From DATGPD01 sp041398565 (GTDB lineage: Bacteria > Planctomycetota > UBA1135 > UBA2386): a stretch of 64,000 bases of DNA. Location: positions 1,178,001-1,242,000 of the forward strand of contig JAWKUN010000003.1 of NCBI GenBank assembly GCA_041398565.1, given 5' to 3'. The position numbers and the translations under genes are program-made. The notes under the pieces were generated by a model. The model made no database searches. It was not told where the DNA came from and saw nothing but the letters and a program-made list of their open reading frames with translations. Positions 31,887 through 43,714 of this stretch are shown here, in pieces; position 1 is the first letter of the stretch, and every line of letters begins with the position of its first letter.

Positions 31887-33830
31887 TCAGCTCGTTCGCT
31901 TGCCGCCCTGATTCTGTTCCTCGCGCTTGCGCTCGCCAGGTGCGCCGTCGGCGTCCTTGCCATCCTTCGTCTCCGGCTCCGGCGCGGGCTCGGGCAGCTG
32001 CACCGACACGACGGGTGCTGCGCCTTCGCCGAGCAGCACGTCGCGCCGTGTGTCGCCGGCTCCGTGAACGACGACCCACAGATCGCCCGTCAGATGCACG
32101 CCCAGGGTGTAGCGCCCCGTGGCTTCGTCGCGGGTGAGCGGCAGCAGGCTCGCGGTCAGCGGCGGCCGCCCGCGTGGGGCGGCCTCGCCGAGGCTCACGA
32201 ACACGTCGTCGGCCGGCTTGCCGTCGTGGGCGCGGACCTCGAGCACGAACGATCGCACCGGGGCGCGCAGCGGATGCATGGGGGGCTCGTCTAGCTCGGT
32301 GGCGAGTGCGCCGCTGATGATGTGCGCTGGACCTTCGCCGACCTTGACCCACACGGTGACCGGGCCTGGCACCAACCCCTCGAGGCGAACCAGGCGCGGT
32401 CGTTCGTCGAAGCCGCGCCGCACCACCCTGCGACCCCCCTGTACGATGCCGACATCGACCGCCTCGTCGCTGGCGCCGCGCTGCTCGAGATCCAGCAGCA
32501 ACGAGCCGGGTTGCGCCTCGAGGTCGGTCTCACCGGTGGCGTTGGCGCTCTCGCGCAGCACCACTTCGATCGGCCCCTCGTGCACGGTGTCGAGGAGCAC
32601 CTCGCGCTCTCCGACCCGGGGGTGCCGCACCAGGACCCAATGCGTGCCTGGGCGCAGGCCGACGAGCCTGGCCGTGCCGGTGGGGTCGCTGACCGCGTAC
32701 GGACGCTGGTCGGCGAGGAGCGTGCGCGCGCTCTGGTCTTCCAGCCACAGTGCCGCGCCGAACAGTGGTTGCCGGCGCCGGTCGAGAATTGTGAACGTCG
32801 CGCTGCGGCGCTCGGCGGTCTGCGGCGCGGCGCCGGCCGGCGCCGCGGGGCCTTCCTTGTCGATGGCCGCCGACTCGACGAACATGGCGACGTCGGGATC
32901 CCAGGCGTCGACGACCACCGGCCCCGAGGCGGAGGTGACGCGCACCGGCACCTCACCGCCGAGCAGGGGCACGAGGGGCTGGTCGAACGCGAAAGTCATC
33001 TCCTCGTCGCCGATCTCGTAGGTCGCCTGCACCGGCGCACGTGCGGGCTCGCCGCGCTCGGCCAGCACTCTCCGAGGGGGCAGGTCGCTGCGCTCCGGCC
33101 GCACCTCGTGGCTGCCCTCGGTCAGCGTGTGCTGCCAGCGATCGAGGCCGGCGACGTAGAGAGTGACGCGGTAGCCCTCGGCGCGGGCCGTCGGTAGCAA
33201 CGCCGGGACCTCGCCGGGCATGCGCGCAGGTTCGTCGAAGGTGACCCGACCGAGCGGGTCGATGGGCACCACGTCGCGTAGCCACACGCTGCGATCCGGG
33301 CGCGCGCGGTAGGCGCGCTCGATCAGTGCCACGCCGCGGTAGCTGCCGTCCACTGCCGTTTGCACGCGGATCTCGAGGCGTGGCGAGGGTCGTGCCGCTG
33401 CGCGCGGCAGCGTCGCCACGACGCCGTTGGCGCCGGAGAGGTCGTCGCCGATCGCGCGCATCCAGGTGACGTGGCCTGGCGCCGAGACGCGCATCGCCAT
33501 CTCGACGCCGCTCCCCGACGCCAGGGCAGCGATGTGTGGTGACACCAGGCAGCGAAAAGCGCCGTCCCGGTCGGTGCGCGTGCGCGGCATCTTCGCCCCA
33601 GCCCGGTGCGCCGCCTGTGCCACGCGGTAGCGCGCCTTGTGGCCGGACCGAGGGCGGGCGCGCGCTGGCAGCGGCAGGAAGGTCACGTCGGCATTGGCCA
33701 CTGCGGCGCCGCGGTCGTCGACGACCCGCCCTTGCAGCTCCATGTCCTGGGCCGAGGCGACTGCGCTCAGGACCGAGGCCGAGACGGCGGCAAGGGCACG
33801 AGGGAACCAACCAGCGCGCACACGGGTCAT
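31887..33830 (-). CDS. Exported carboxypeptidase-regulatory-like protein
   Basis: The 647-residue protein begins with a signal peptide ending near SAVASAQD. Immediately after comes a carboxypeptidase-regulatory-like (transthyretin-type) motif: ELQGRVVDDRGAAVANADV. Similar beta-sandwich units recur through the sequence (RTDRDGAFRCLV, VSDPTGTARLVGLRPG). The tail is low-complexity and charged (residues about 620-647: repeated Glu, Lys and Pro). There is no catalytic motif, so this is probably an extracellular structural or binding protein. It lies on the same strand as dprA, 73 bp upstream of it. The shared domain type also occurs in the protein at 52.2 kb. Confidence 0.7.
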   Translation of the reverse strand: MTRVRAGWFPRALAAVSASVLSAVASAQDMELQGRVVDDRGAAVANADVTFLPLPARARPRSGHKARYRVAQAAHRAGAKMPRTRTDRDGAFRCLVSPHIAALASGSGVEMAMRVSAPGHVTWMRAIGDDLSGANGVVATLPRAAARPSPRLEIRVQTAVDGSYRGVALIERAYRARPDRSVWLRDVVPIDPLGRVTFDEPARMPGEVPALLPTARAEGYRVTLYVAGLDRWQHTLTEGSHEVRPERSDLPPRRVLAERGEPARAPVQATYEIGDEEMTFAFDQPLVPLLGGEVPVRVTSASGPVVVDAWDPDVAMFVESAAIDKEGPAAPAGAAPQTAERRSATFTILDRRRQPLFGAALWLEDQSARTLLADQRPYAVSDPTGTARLVGLRPGTHWVLVRHPRVGEREVLLDTVHEGPIEVVLRESANATGETDLEAQPGSLLLDLEQRGASDEAVDVGIVQGGRRVVRRGFDERPRLVRLEGLVPGPVTVWVKVGEGPAHIISGALATELDEPPMHPLRAPVRSFVLEVRAHDGKPADDVFVSLGEAAPRGRPPLTASLLPLTRDEATGRYTLGVHLTGDLWVVVHGAGDTRRDVLLGEGAAPVVSVQLPEPAPEPETKDGKDADGAPGERKREEQNQGGKRTS

Positions 33831-33957
33831 CGGCGCGATGATACTGGTCTCTGCCTCCGCGCGCGGCGGCCACGGTGGGTCGCCATGGCCAGCACGGCGC
33901 GCGAAGCGAAGACGCGCACGGCCAGCGGTCCGGGACGCCGCGGCGGACGGGCGCGTC

Positions 33958-35397
33958 TCAGTCCGCCTTGTGCAGGTTGGCGAACATCCAGCGCAGCTCC
34001 GGCTCCAGCTCGGCGAGTTCGTCCTCGGCAGCCCGCAGCAGCACCTCGATGGTCACTTGCCCGAACGAGAACACCGTCTCGTCGTAGACGACGTCTCCCA
34101 GGGCGAAAGTCCGGCGCTGGCCACGCTCGCGCAAGGCGAACGGCGGCGCGGGATGCGCCTTGAAGCGCTGCTGCCGGCGCCGCGCATCCTCGCCGTAGGC
34201 GACCTCGAAGACCATGCGCGCGATGGCGCCCGCGGAGTGACCACGCACCGTCTTGGCAGTGACCCCCCGCTCCACCGGCGTGTCGCCGTACCAGTACTCG
34301 AGGTTGGGGCCGAACCAGTACACGACGAGGATCGGACCCTCGCCGCGCTGGATGCAGTAGGGGGTGTTGTGCCAGCGAAGGAGGTCCTCGGGTGGCCGGG
34401 TGCGCCGCTTCCAGCCGGCCGACTGCGGGCGTGGCAGCACGAGGCCGTCCTTGCCCGAGGCCACTTTGGAGGGGCGAGCGTTGGGGTCCATCCACACGCG
34501 GAAGCCTTCGCCCCACTGCATCTGATGCCAGGTCTGCGGCAAGGAGATCCGAGTCGTCAGGTCGGCGACCAGGCCGGCGGTGGAGCGCTTGTCGGCCAGG
34601 CGGTCGACCGTCTGGTAGTAGAGGTCGAGGCCGTCGATCCAGGCGGCGCGGGCGTCTTGCGAGGGCTGGCTCCGCACCACGGGCTGCAGGAGCTCCATGA
34701 CCTCCTTGGCGAGCGAGGTGGGTAGCGCGCGCACCATGGGCACGACCACCTGCGCACTCGTCGGCGACGACTGCGAGACGTGCTGGATGTGTGGCAGCGC
34801 CTCCTCCGGCCGGCCCAGTTGTAGCAGCGCCTGTGCCAGCACGCCGTGCAGCTCGGTTGCCTGGGCCGGAGTGGGCGTGGCCGCCAGGGCCTCGCCGGCG
34901 AGGGCCGCGGCGTCGCGCGGACGCTCGCCGGCGACCAGAGCGGGCGCCAGACGTAGTCCGAGCGTGAGCATGTCGCGGCTTCCTTGCAGCTCGCCCTGGC
35001 GCAGCGCCTGGAAGGCAGCCATCGCCGCACCCAGACGTGTTCGGTCGGTCACGCGCCCGCCGACGACGATGTCCTCGTGAGCGACCAGAGAACGGGTCAG
35101 CCCACGGCCGACCTCTGCGGCCAGCTCGCGCAGACGGGGGGCGTCTTTCGCCGGGCCATCGGGCAGCATGAGCGCGGCGCGGCCGAGGGCGCGCTCGTGC
35201 AGCGCGGCGTCGCTGTCGGGGACTCGCGCGAGGAGTTCGATCACGCGCAGGCGCAGCTCGCCGTCGGCGGGTGCGCCACCAGCCTCGAGCAGGTCCAGGG
35301 CGCGGCGTGCGTCACCGGCCACCAGGGCATCGAGAGCCGGCGATGTCTGTGCTCGGACGACTGCGCTCGCGAGCACGCATGCGAGAAGGGGGCGCAT
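33958..35397 (-). CDS. Exported TPR-like protein of unknown function
   Basis: The 479-residue protein has a signal peptide (MRPLLACVLASAVVRAQ). Helical repeats up to about residue 250 resemble TPR units: LVAGERPRDAAALAGEALAA and LAQALLQLGRPEEALPHIQH. The C-terminal 220 residues are a distinct domain with many Trp and Tyr, such as YCIQRGEGPILVVYWFGPNL and ERGQRRTFALGDVVYDET. I do not recognise that domain. A GTG two codons upstream (35403) is an alternative start. Nothing suggests an enzyme. Confidence 0.65.
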   Translation of the reverse strand: MRPLLACVLASAVVRAQTSPALDALVAGDARRALDLLEAGGAPADGELRLRVIELLARVPDSDAALHERALGRAALMLPDGPAKDAPRLRELAAEVGRGLTRSLVAHEDIVVGGRVTDRTRLGAAMAAFQALRQGELQGSRDMLTLGLRLAPALVAGERPRDAAALAGEALAATPTPAQATELHGVLAQALLQLGRPEEALPHIQHVSQSSPTSAQVVVPMVRALPTSLAKEVMELLQPVVRSQPSQDARAAWIDGLDLYYQTVDRLADKRSTAGLVADLTTRISLPQTWHQMQWGEGFRVWMDPNARPSKVASGKDGLVLPRPQSAGWKRRTRPPEDLLRWHNTPYCIQRGEGPILVVYWFGPNLEYWYGDTPVERGVTAKTVRGHSAGAIARMVFEVAYGEDARRRQQRFKAHPAPPFALRERGQRRTFALGDVVYDETVFSFGQVTIEVLLRAAEDELAELEPELRWMFANLHKAD

Positions 35398-35550
35398 GGG
35401 CACACCATACTGCGGCCGGTCCGCGCACGTCGATCGTAGGGACGTTCCCTTCGCCAGGACGGGGCCTCGATGGACGAGCCCTCGGCGCTCGCCCGAGGGT
35501 GTGATGAGCCGCGCCGCGAAGCGGCCTCAGCTCCATCAGGCGCCGAGATC

Positions 35551-37452
35551 CTAGTAGCCGGCCCGTTTGTCGACGACGTTGAGCAGGGGCAGGCCACGGG
35601 CGAAGCGACGCATGTTCTCCGCGAACAGCTCGAAGCGTCGCTTGCTCGAGAGAGGCGAGCGACCCGACGTGTGCGGCGTCAGTAGGACTCGCGGATGCGC
35701 CCACAGTGGGTGCTCGGTGGGAAGGGGCTCGGGGTCGACCACGTCGAGGGCGGCGCCGCCGAGGCGACCTTCGTCCAGCGCCGCGACCAGCGCCGCGGTG
35801 TCGACGATGGCGCCGCGCGCCACGTTGACGAGGATGGCGTTCGACTTCATGCGGCGCAGCCGCGCCGCGTCGAACAGGCCGCGCGTGCGTGCCGTGAGCG
35901 GCAGGCAGATGGCGACGACGTCGGCTTCGGCGAGCAGGACGTCGAGGTCGTCCGGCGGCGCGATGCGCTCGACGAACGCCGGCACGGGTGACGTGCGCGG
36001 ATCGGTGGCGAGCACGCGCATGCCGCAGGCGTGCGCACGCTTGGCGAGCTCGCGGCCGATGCCGCCGAGCCCGAGCACCAGCATGGTCTTGCCGGTGAGC
36101 TCGTCCTGAGCCACGGCTTCGCCGCGCGCCCACGTGGCGCCGCGCTGGTGCTCGAGCCATTGCGGCAGCCCGCGCACCAGCGACAGCAGCATCGCCAGCG
36201 CGTGGTCGGCGATGGCGGTACCGTACATCCCGGCCATGTTGGTGAGCAGGGCGGGCGCCGCGACCAACTCCGGCACCGCCACGTAGCGCTCGACCCCCGC
36301 GCTCATCGCCTGCACCCAGCGCAGCTCGTGCGCTTGTCGGAGGAACGCGGCGTTCGCGAAGCGCGCATCGCAGCCGTGCGCCCGCTCGGCGAGCGCCAAG
36401 GCCTGCTCCTGCGTCTCGGCGACGACGACGTCGACGTTGGGTGCCAAAGTGCGCAGGGTCAACAACTCGTCGTCGGGCATCGGCCCGGCCACGAACACCA
36501 GGTGCGGAGGTGCACCGTCGACGGCGACGGCGATCGCGTCGCCGCTCACTCCTGTCAGGCTCGCGCCGGCGCCGCGCGTCAGTTCGGCTTCGACCTTGGC
36601 GAGGTGCGCGGGGTCCACGGGCCCGTCGCTCCACTCGGTCCAAGTCGGGACGGTGGCCGCGGCCGCGAGGTCGGCGCCCCGCTTGCCCTCGGCCAGCAAG
36701 CGAGCCACCTCGGTGCGGAGCTCTTGCAGGTAGCGTCGGCGCTGCCCGAGCAGCCCCGAGTCACCGACGGCCCCATGGCCCGGGACGACGATCGCCGCGC
36801 CCAGCGCCTGCAGGTGGCCGAGCACGTCGATCCACGACGCGGTGTCGGCATCGCCGAGGAAGCTCATCCGGCCGTTGACGCAGGCGTCGCCGGTGCACAG
36901 CACGCGCTTGTGTGGCAGCCACACCACCAGGTCGCCGGCGGTGTGGGCGTGCCCGAAGTGCAGGAGCTCGACGCGATCGTCGCCGTCGCCGAGGGTCAGG
37001 CGATCGCGGAAGGTCAAGTCGGGCGCATAGGGGGCGTACTTTCGCGCGGCCTCGTCGGATCGTTGGCGGGCGCGGAAGGCGGCGTCGGCCCCCCGCCGGT
37101 AGGCGTCGGCCGCGTTCTCGTGGGCGACGATCGTCGCGCCCGCGGCAGCGAAGGCCCCCGACCCGAACGAGTGGTCGGGATGGTGGTGGGTCATCACCGC
37201 GTATCGGATCGGTCGCGTCGTGGTGGCGCGGATGGCCCGCAGCGCGCGTTCGGCACCGCGTGGAAAGGCGGTGTCGACGACGATGACGTAGTGCTCGGTC
37301 TCGATCCACGCGACGTTGGCGCCGAGGCGGCCGACGTCGGTGGAAGGCAGAAACCACACCCCATCGGTGACGCGCTCGGGCGCCGGCTCGGTGCCCTGAG
37401 CGACGGCCGCCGCGGCCAGGAGGGCGGCGGCGAGCGAGTGTCGCGACCTCAC
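35551..37452 (-). CDS. Exported fusion: metallo-beta-lactamase-fold hydrolase + D-2-hydroxyacid dehydrogenase
   Basis: One continuous 633-residue frame starts at GTG overlapping the stop of the beta-helix gene (GTGA) and encodes a signal peptide (residues 1-21, LAAALLAAAAVAQG). Residues about 25-285 form an MBL fold: THHHPDHSFGSGAF (metal motif near 88), FGHAHTAGDLVVWLP, LCTGDACVNG and VVPGHGAVGD. Residues about 310-633 form a D-2-hydroxyacid dehydrogenase: LTGKTMLVLGLGGIGREL (NAD motif near 457), NVARGAIVDTAALV with the catalytic Arg, the Glu in DVVDPEPLP and the His in LTPHTSG. Both domains look complete and there is no stop between them. Such a fusion is unusual, and an exported NAD enzyme more so. 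Internal starts in the linker are possible. Confidence 0.85.
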   Translation of the reverse strand: MRSRHSLAAALLAAAAVAQGTEPAPERVTDGVWFLPSTDVGRLGANVAWIETEHYVIVVDTAFPRGAERALRAIRATTTRPIRYAVMTHHHPDHSFGSGAFAAAGATIVAHENAADAYRRGADAAFRARQRSDEAARKYAPYAPDLTFRDRLTLGDGDDRVELLHFGHAHTAGDLVVWLPHKRVLCTGDACVNGRMSFLGDADTASWIDVLGHLQALGAAIVVPGHGAVGDSGLLGQRRRYLQELRTEVARLLAEGKRGADLAAAATVPTWTEWSDGPVDPAHLAKVEAELTRGAGASLTGVSGDAIAVAVDGAPPHLVFVAGPMPDDELLTLRTLAPNVDVVVAETQEQALALAERAHGCDARFANAAFLRQAHELRWVQAMSAGVERYVAVPELVAAPALLTNMAGMYGTAIADHALAMLLSLVRGLPQWLEHQRGATWARGEAVAQDELTGKTMLVLGLGGIGRELAKRAHACGMRVLATDPRTSPVPAFVERIAPPDDLDVLLAEADVVAICLPLTARTRGLFDAARLRRMKSNAILVNVARGAIVDTAALVAALDEGRLGGAALDVVDPEPLPTEHPLWAHPRVLLTPHTSGRSPLSSKRRFELFAENMRRFARGLPLLNVVDKRAGY

Positions 37453-39116
37453 TGCACGAGGAATCGGCCGCCGCGCGGCAGGCTCACCAGCGGCATGTAG
37501 GTCTGTCCCGCCGTCGGCAAGACCACCGGCTGTGCGTGGAACTCCACGCCCTTGAGGTAGGGTTGGTTGGGGATCTGCAAGCGCAGGGTCGCCTGGCCCG
37601 AGAACAGGGTCGGCACCGCCACGGCCGAGGCCACGTTGAGGTAGTAGCGGAACGGGTAGTTCGTCGTGGTCGGCCGCGGGTCGGAGTAGCCGATCCACCA
37701 CAGCGCGGCCGTGTTCGGTTGCAGGTCGACGCCGAGGTCGACGTAGCCGCCGCGCGCCGGGTCGTCGGGCGTCACCGAAGCGTGGCCGACCCACTGCGCC
37801 GGGATCGGGTTCTGTACGATCACGTTGGCGCTGGTCGAGCTCGAGGCCAGGAAGCAGTTGCTGATCGTGGTCGTGCCCGATCGGGTCAGGTCGGTGACCG
37901 GGCTGCGCACGAACTCGCTGTCGACGAAGTTGAGGGCCTGTGTACTGGAGGCGAGGACCGTGATCGGCGCCGACGTGAACGTGTTCCACTGCAGCTCCGG
38001 CCGCACGCCCTCCACCGAGATGGCGATGTTGCCGTTCTTGAAATGAACGCCGTTGAACCAGGTGCGCGGCGAAAGGCGGCCGGACTGGATGAGGATGTTG
38101 CCCTCGTACACGTTCTCGCTGGAGTGCAGGTCGAAGCGCGCGCCGGCCGGCTTGGTCCACAGCACGTAGTCGCCGCTGCCCAGGCCGCCGCGCACGTTGA
38201 TCTGGTGGTGGTGGAACACCACGTCGCCGGTCGTCGTCGAGCCCTCGAGCTCGAACGCCGTGCGCCGGGCGAAGTAGTCGCCGTAGACCGCGCGCAGCAA
38301 CCATTCGCTGTCGTTGCCGAAGGTGCGGTGCAGGCGGATGCAGTAATCGCAGCCGGTCATGTCGGAGCGGAAACCCTGCCATTGGTGCCGGCCGCCTTGG
38401 CCGACGCTCTGGATGTCGACGCAGGTCGTGCAGCCGTTGAACTCGAGCCACTCGCCCTCGAGGTCGATGTTGCCGAAGTCGCTGTCCGAGCGCACGTCGA
38501 TGCCGATCGGCAGCGACGTCAGCGTGCAGCGGCGGATCTTGGCCAGCAGGCGGCGCGCGGCCTGGTCGTTGGGGTTGCGCAGCCGCAAGCCCGCCTCGGT
38601 CTGACCGGCGAACGACACGTCGGCGACGATGGCGTAGATCCCCAGCGTCAGGTTGGACGTGGTATCGGCGTCGATGCCGACGCGCGCGCCTTGCAGCACG
38701 AAACCACGCACTTCGACGCGGTTCGTCCGCAGCGCGAAGGCGTAGTTGAAGCTCCCGGCTTGCAGCATCGGCCAGCTGCCGGCGTTGGCGATGCCGGCGA
38801 CAACGAGGTCGGCACCGCCGCCGGGCACGCCTGTGATCGGCGTCAGTTCGCGCTCGAGAGTGATGGTGGCGACGGTGGCTGCACGCACCTCGATGCGCGT
38901 GAGGGTGCCGATGCCGGCGAGCTGCGCTCGCTCCTGTGACGACAGGGCGCCGACCTGGAGCGTGCCGTTCGCCAGCTGGATCGCTTCGTCGAGGGACAGG
39001 GAGGCGTCACCGAGCGTGCCGTGCGAACGGGCATCGTTGACGCTGGCGGTGATGTTCTGTGCGGAGACTGCGCCGGCAGCCAGCGTCGTCGCGAGAAGGA
39101 AGGGGAGGGTGCGCAT
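37449..39116 (-). CDS. Secreted right-handed beta-helix protein (paralogue 1)
   Basis: The 555-residue protein has a signal peptide (MRTLPFLLATTLAAGAVSAQ) followed directly by NDARSHGTLGDASLSLDEAI and QLANG, which resembles the CSLREA motif that caps many extracellular beta-helix proteins. The central 350 residues show repeated short rungs with N and G turns typical of parallel beta-helices (FALRTNRVEVRGFVLQGARV, GIDVRSDSDFGNIDLEGEWL). The last 100 residues form a separate C-terminal domain ending PLVSLPRGGRFLVQ. It shares start, middle and end motifs with the next gene upstream. The gene overlaps the MBL/dehydrogenase fusion by 4 bp. Confidence 0.75.
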   Translation of the reverse strand: MRTLPFLLATTLAAGAVSAQNITASVNDARSHGTLGDASLSLDEAIQLANGTLQVGALSSQERAQLAGIGTLTRIEVRAATVATITLERELTPITGVPGGGADLVVAGIANAGSWPMLQAGSFNYAFALRTNRVEVRGFVLQGARVGIDADTTSNLTLGIYAIVADVSFAGQTEAGLRLRNPNDQAARRLLAKIRRCTLTSLPIGIDVRSDSDFGNIDLEGEWLEFNGCTTCVDIQSVGQGGRHQWQGFRSDMTGCDYCIRLHRTFGNDSEWLLRAVYGDYFARRTAFELEGSTTTGDVVFHHHQINVRGGLGSGDYVLWTKPAGARFDLHSSENVYEGNILIQSGRLSPRTWFNGVHFKNGNIAISVEGVRPELQWNTFTSAPITVLASSTQALNFVDSEFVRSPVTDLTRSGTTTISNCFLASSSTSANVIVQNPIPAQWVGHASVTPDDPARGGYVDLGVDLQPNTAALWWIGYSDPRPTTTNYPFRYYLNVASAVAVPTLFSGQATLRLQIPNQPYLKGVEFHAQPVVLPTAGQTYMPLVSLPRGGRFLVQ

Positions 39117-39128
39117 GGTTGGCGAGCG

Positions 39129-40811
39129 TCAATCGATCTGGAAGATGGTGCCCATGGGCAGGAACACGGGTGGCAGCGACGTCTGACCCTGCGTCGGCAC
39201 CTGCACGGCCTGCGCGTAGAGGCTCACGCCGCGCAGGCTGTTCACCGCCGGAATCGGCAGGCGTACTCGGCTGTACAGGAGGTGCAGGCCCGGCAGTGCG
39301 ATGGCCGACGACAGGTCGAAGTAGAAGCGCAGCGGGATGGCGGTGGTGATCGGGTCGGCGAGGACGCTGCCGAGCATCCACGCCGCCGCGGTGCCGGGGT
39401 ACAGGTCGACCTGGAGGTCGACGTAGGTTCCGGCGGGGGGATTCGTCGGCGTCACCGTCGCGCGCCCGATCCACGGCGCCAGTTCGGGCCGCAGGTTCTG
39501 GACGTTGTTGGACAGCACGCTGCCGCCGAGGAAGCAGCCGTTGAGCACCGAGCGGCCGGTGCTCGAGTCGGTGAGGTCGCTGCGCACCAGCTCGCAGCCG
39601 GTGAACGCGATCGGTGCCGGCAGCGAGGTGGTCGGTGCTTCGATCGTGATCGGACAGCTCTGGAAGGTGTCCCACAGCAGGTCGGCGGAGCCGTCGGTCA
39701 GGCTCAGCGACATCGCTCCCGCCTCGAACCGGTCGTTGTGCAGCCGCACGAGCGAGCTGGAGGTGCCGGCGACGAGGGACGCCGGCGCCCAGAATGTGCA
39801 CTCGGTGGCGGTCAGGGCGAGGTGCCCTCCCGCCGTTCCGGCGCGCAGCGCGAAGTCGCCGGCGGCGACACCGCCACGCACATCGAGGTGATGCAGGTTG
39901 ACCGCGGTCAGGCCCGGCGTCGACGTGGCGATGTCGAAGGCGGTGCCATCGGCGTGGTAGCTGCCGTGCAGGAAGTTCAGGCGCCAGCGGCTGTCGCTGG
40001 TCGGGGTCACACGCTCGACCACGACGGCGTTTCCGACCGAGCCGATGTGGCTGTGGTGCATGGCCAGAAGGTGGTCGCCGCCGGCGCTGTTGATCGACAC
40101 CTTGATGCCGACGTCACATTCCTCGATCTCGACGTGCTCGCCGGACACGTCGACGTTGCCGAATTGGCTGTCGTCGACGACCTCGATGCCGATCTGGGTC
40201 TCGTGGATGTGCACCTCGTGCATCATCATGGGAGCCTGCATCCCGCTGGTCTGCGGGTTGAGCACGCGCAGGCCGACCATGTGCTGGTGCTCGAGGTGCA
40301 CGTGGTGCAGCTCGGCGAACTCGCTGGGGTGGTAGTGCAGGGTCGAGTCGAACTCGATGCCGACCATGCCGCCCCGGATCACGAGGTTGTCCACGTGGGC
40401 GTGGTTCGTCCGCAGCGGCAGACCGATCGGCAGCATGCCGGCGTCGATCACCGGGGCTCCGGTCGGACCGTCGATTCCGTCGAACGCCACGTGCACGTGG
40501 GCATGGTGCTGGCCGATGACGTTGGACAGGAGGCGCTCGAGCGTGATGGTGGGCGTCACGGCCGCGTCGATGCGGATGGTCTCGACCACTCCGCTGACGC
40601 CGGAGAGCTGTGCCGCTTCCTGCGATGACAGGGCAGCGAAGGCGAGGGAGCCGTTGGCGAGTTGGATGGCCTCGTCGAGCGACAGCACGGTGTCACCCAG
40701 CGTGCCATGCGAGCGCGCGTCGTTGACGGCGGCGGTGATCTGGGCGGACAAGCCTGCCGACAAGGCCGCACCGGACAAAGCGGCGTGGAGAAACTGGTGG
40801 GGGAGACGCAT
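39129..40811 (-). CDS. Secreted His-rich beta-helix protein (paralogue 2)
   Basis: The 560-residue protein is a paralogue of its downstream neighbour: signal peptide, NDARSHGTLGDTVLSLDEAI followed by QLANG, beta-helix rungs, and the C-terminal block GVSLYAQAVQVPTQGQTSLP. Its rungs between residues about 95 and 310 are exceptionally rich in His (GQHHAHVHV, LHYHPSEFAELHHVHLEHQH, MMMHEVHIHETQ, AMHHSHIG), roughly 25 His in about 200 residues, against few in the sister. Stacked His columns on a beta-helix could bind metals; this is inference. It is 12 bp upstream of the sister gene in one operon. Confidence 0.75.
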   Translation of the reverse strand: MRLPHQFLHAALSGAALSAGLSAQITAAVNDARSHGTLGDTVLSLDEAIQLANGSLAFAALSSQEAAQLSGVSGVVETIRIDAAVTPTITLERLLSNVIGQHHAHVHVAFDGIDGPTGAPVIDAGMLPIGLPLRTNHAHVDNLVIRGGMVGIEFDSTLHYHPSEFAELHHVHLEHQHMVGLRVLNPQTSGMQAPMMMHEVHIHETQIGIEVVDDSQFGNVDVSGEHVEIEECDVGIKVSINSAGGDHLLAMHHSHIGSVGNAVVVERVTPTSDSRWRLNFLHGSYHADGTAFDIATSTPGLTAVNLHHLDVRGGVAAGDFALRAGTAGGHLALTATECTFWAPASLVAGTSSSLVRLHNDRFEAGAMSLSLTDGSADLLWDTFQSCPITIEAPTTSLPAPIAFTGCELVRSDLTDSSTGRSVLNGCFLGGSVLSNNVQNLRPELAPWIGRATVTPTNPPAGTYVDLQVDLYPGTAAAWMLGSVLADPITTAIPLRFYFDLSSAIALPGLHLLYSRVRLPIPAVNSLRGVSLYAQAVQVPTQGQTSLPPVFLPMGTIFQID

Positions 40812-41039
40812 TGGGAGAGAGTCGAGTGGGGGGCCCGGACGGCGCCGGGCGACGAGCGCCGGAAAGTATACGGGGTCTCTCCGTGACGAAACGGCCGGTC
40901 CCTCGCCGCCGCCGCGTCGGTGGTTGCCGTGCTACCGGACCGAAATGCGTAGCCCCGAACCCGTGTGGCAGCGCGCGTTCAGGCTCGGCGGTTCGCTGGG
41001 GCCGCCTGGAGCGGGGGTTCCGCTCGTTCGCTGCTCAGC

Positions 41040-41167
41040 GCGCTTGCGATCGCGTCGCAGGAGCGTCGCCTTCGTGACCGCGAGCCCTCCGGGCTCGCAA
41101 GGCAGTCGGCTTCACCGACTCCTTGCTCGGTGTTGCTGGCGGTCGCCTTCGCGACCGCGAGCCGGGC

Positions 41168-41170
<3 letters not shown>
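41040..41170 (-). repeat. Tandem three-hairpin element downstream of clpC
   Basis: Read on the minus strand, unit 1 starts on the clpC stop (TGAGCCCGGCTC). It continues with hairpin B GCGGTCGC-GAAG-GCGACCGC (41139-41158), the linker CAGCAACA and hairpin C (41097-41126, about 12 bp with a one-base bulge). Unit 2 begins with GAGCCC-GGA-GGGCTC (41082-41096) and then decays. Hairpin B differs from the aldolase copies by an A-T to G-C change on both arms, so pairing is kept. The gap 40812-41040 has no gene and nothing else notable. Confidence 0.7.

Positions 41171-43714
<2,544 letters not shown>

Noticed and set aside
35551..37452. Frameshift or merged genes explaining the MBL-dehydrogenase fusion
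   Set aside because: Both domains lie in one frame with no stop, and each keeps all its motifs; a missing stop by error remains possible but is not visible.
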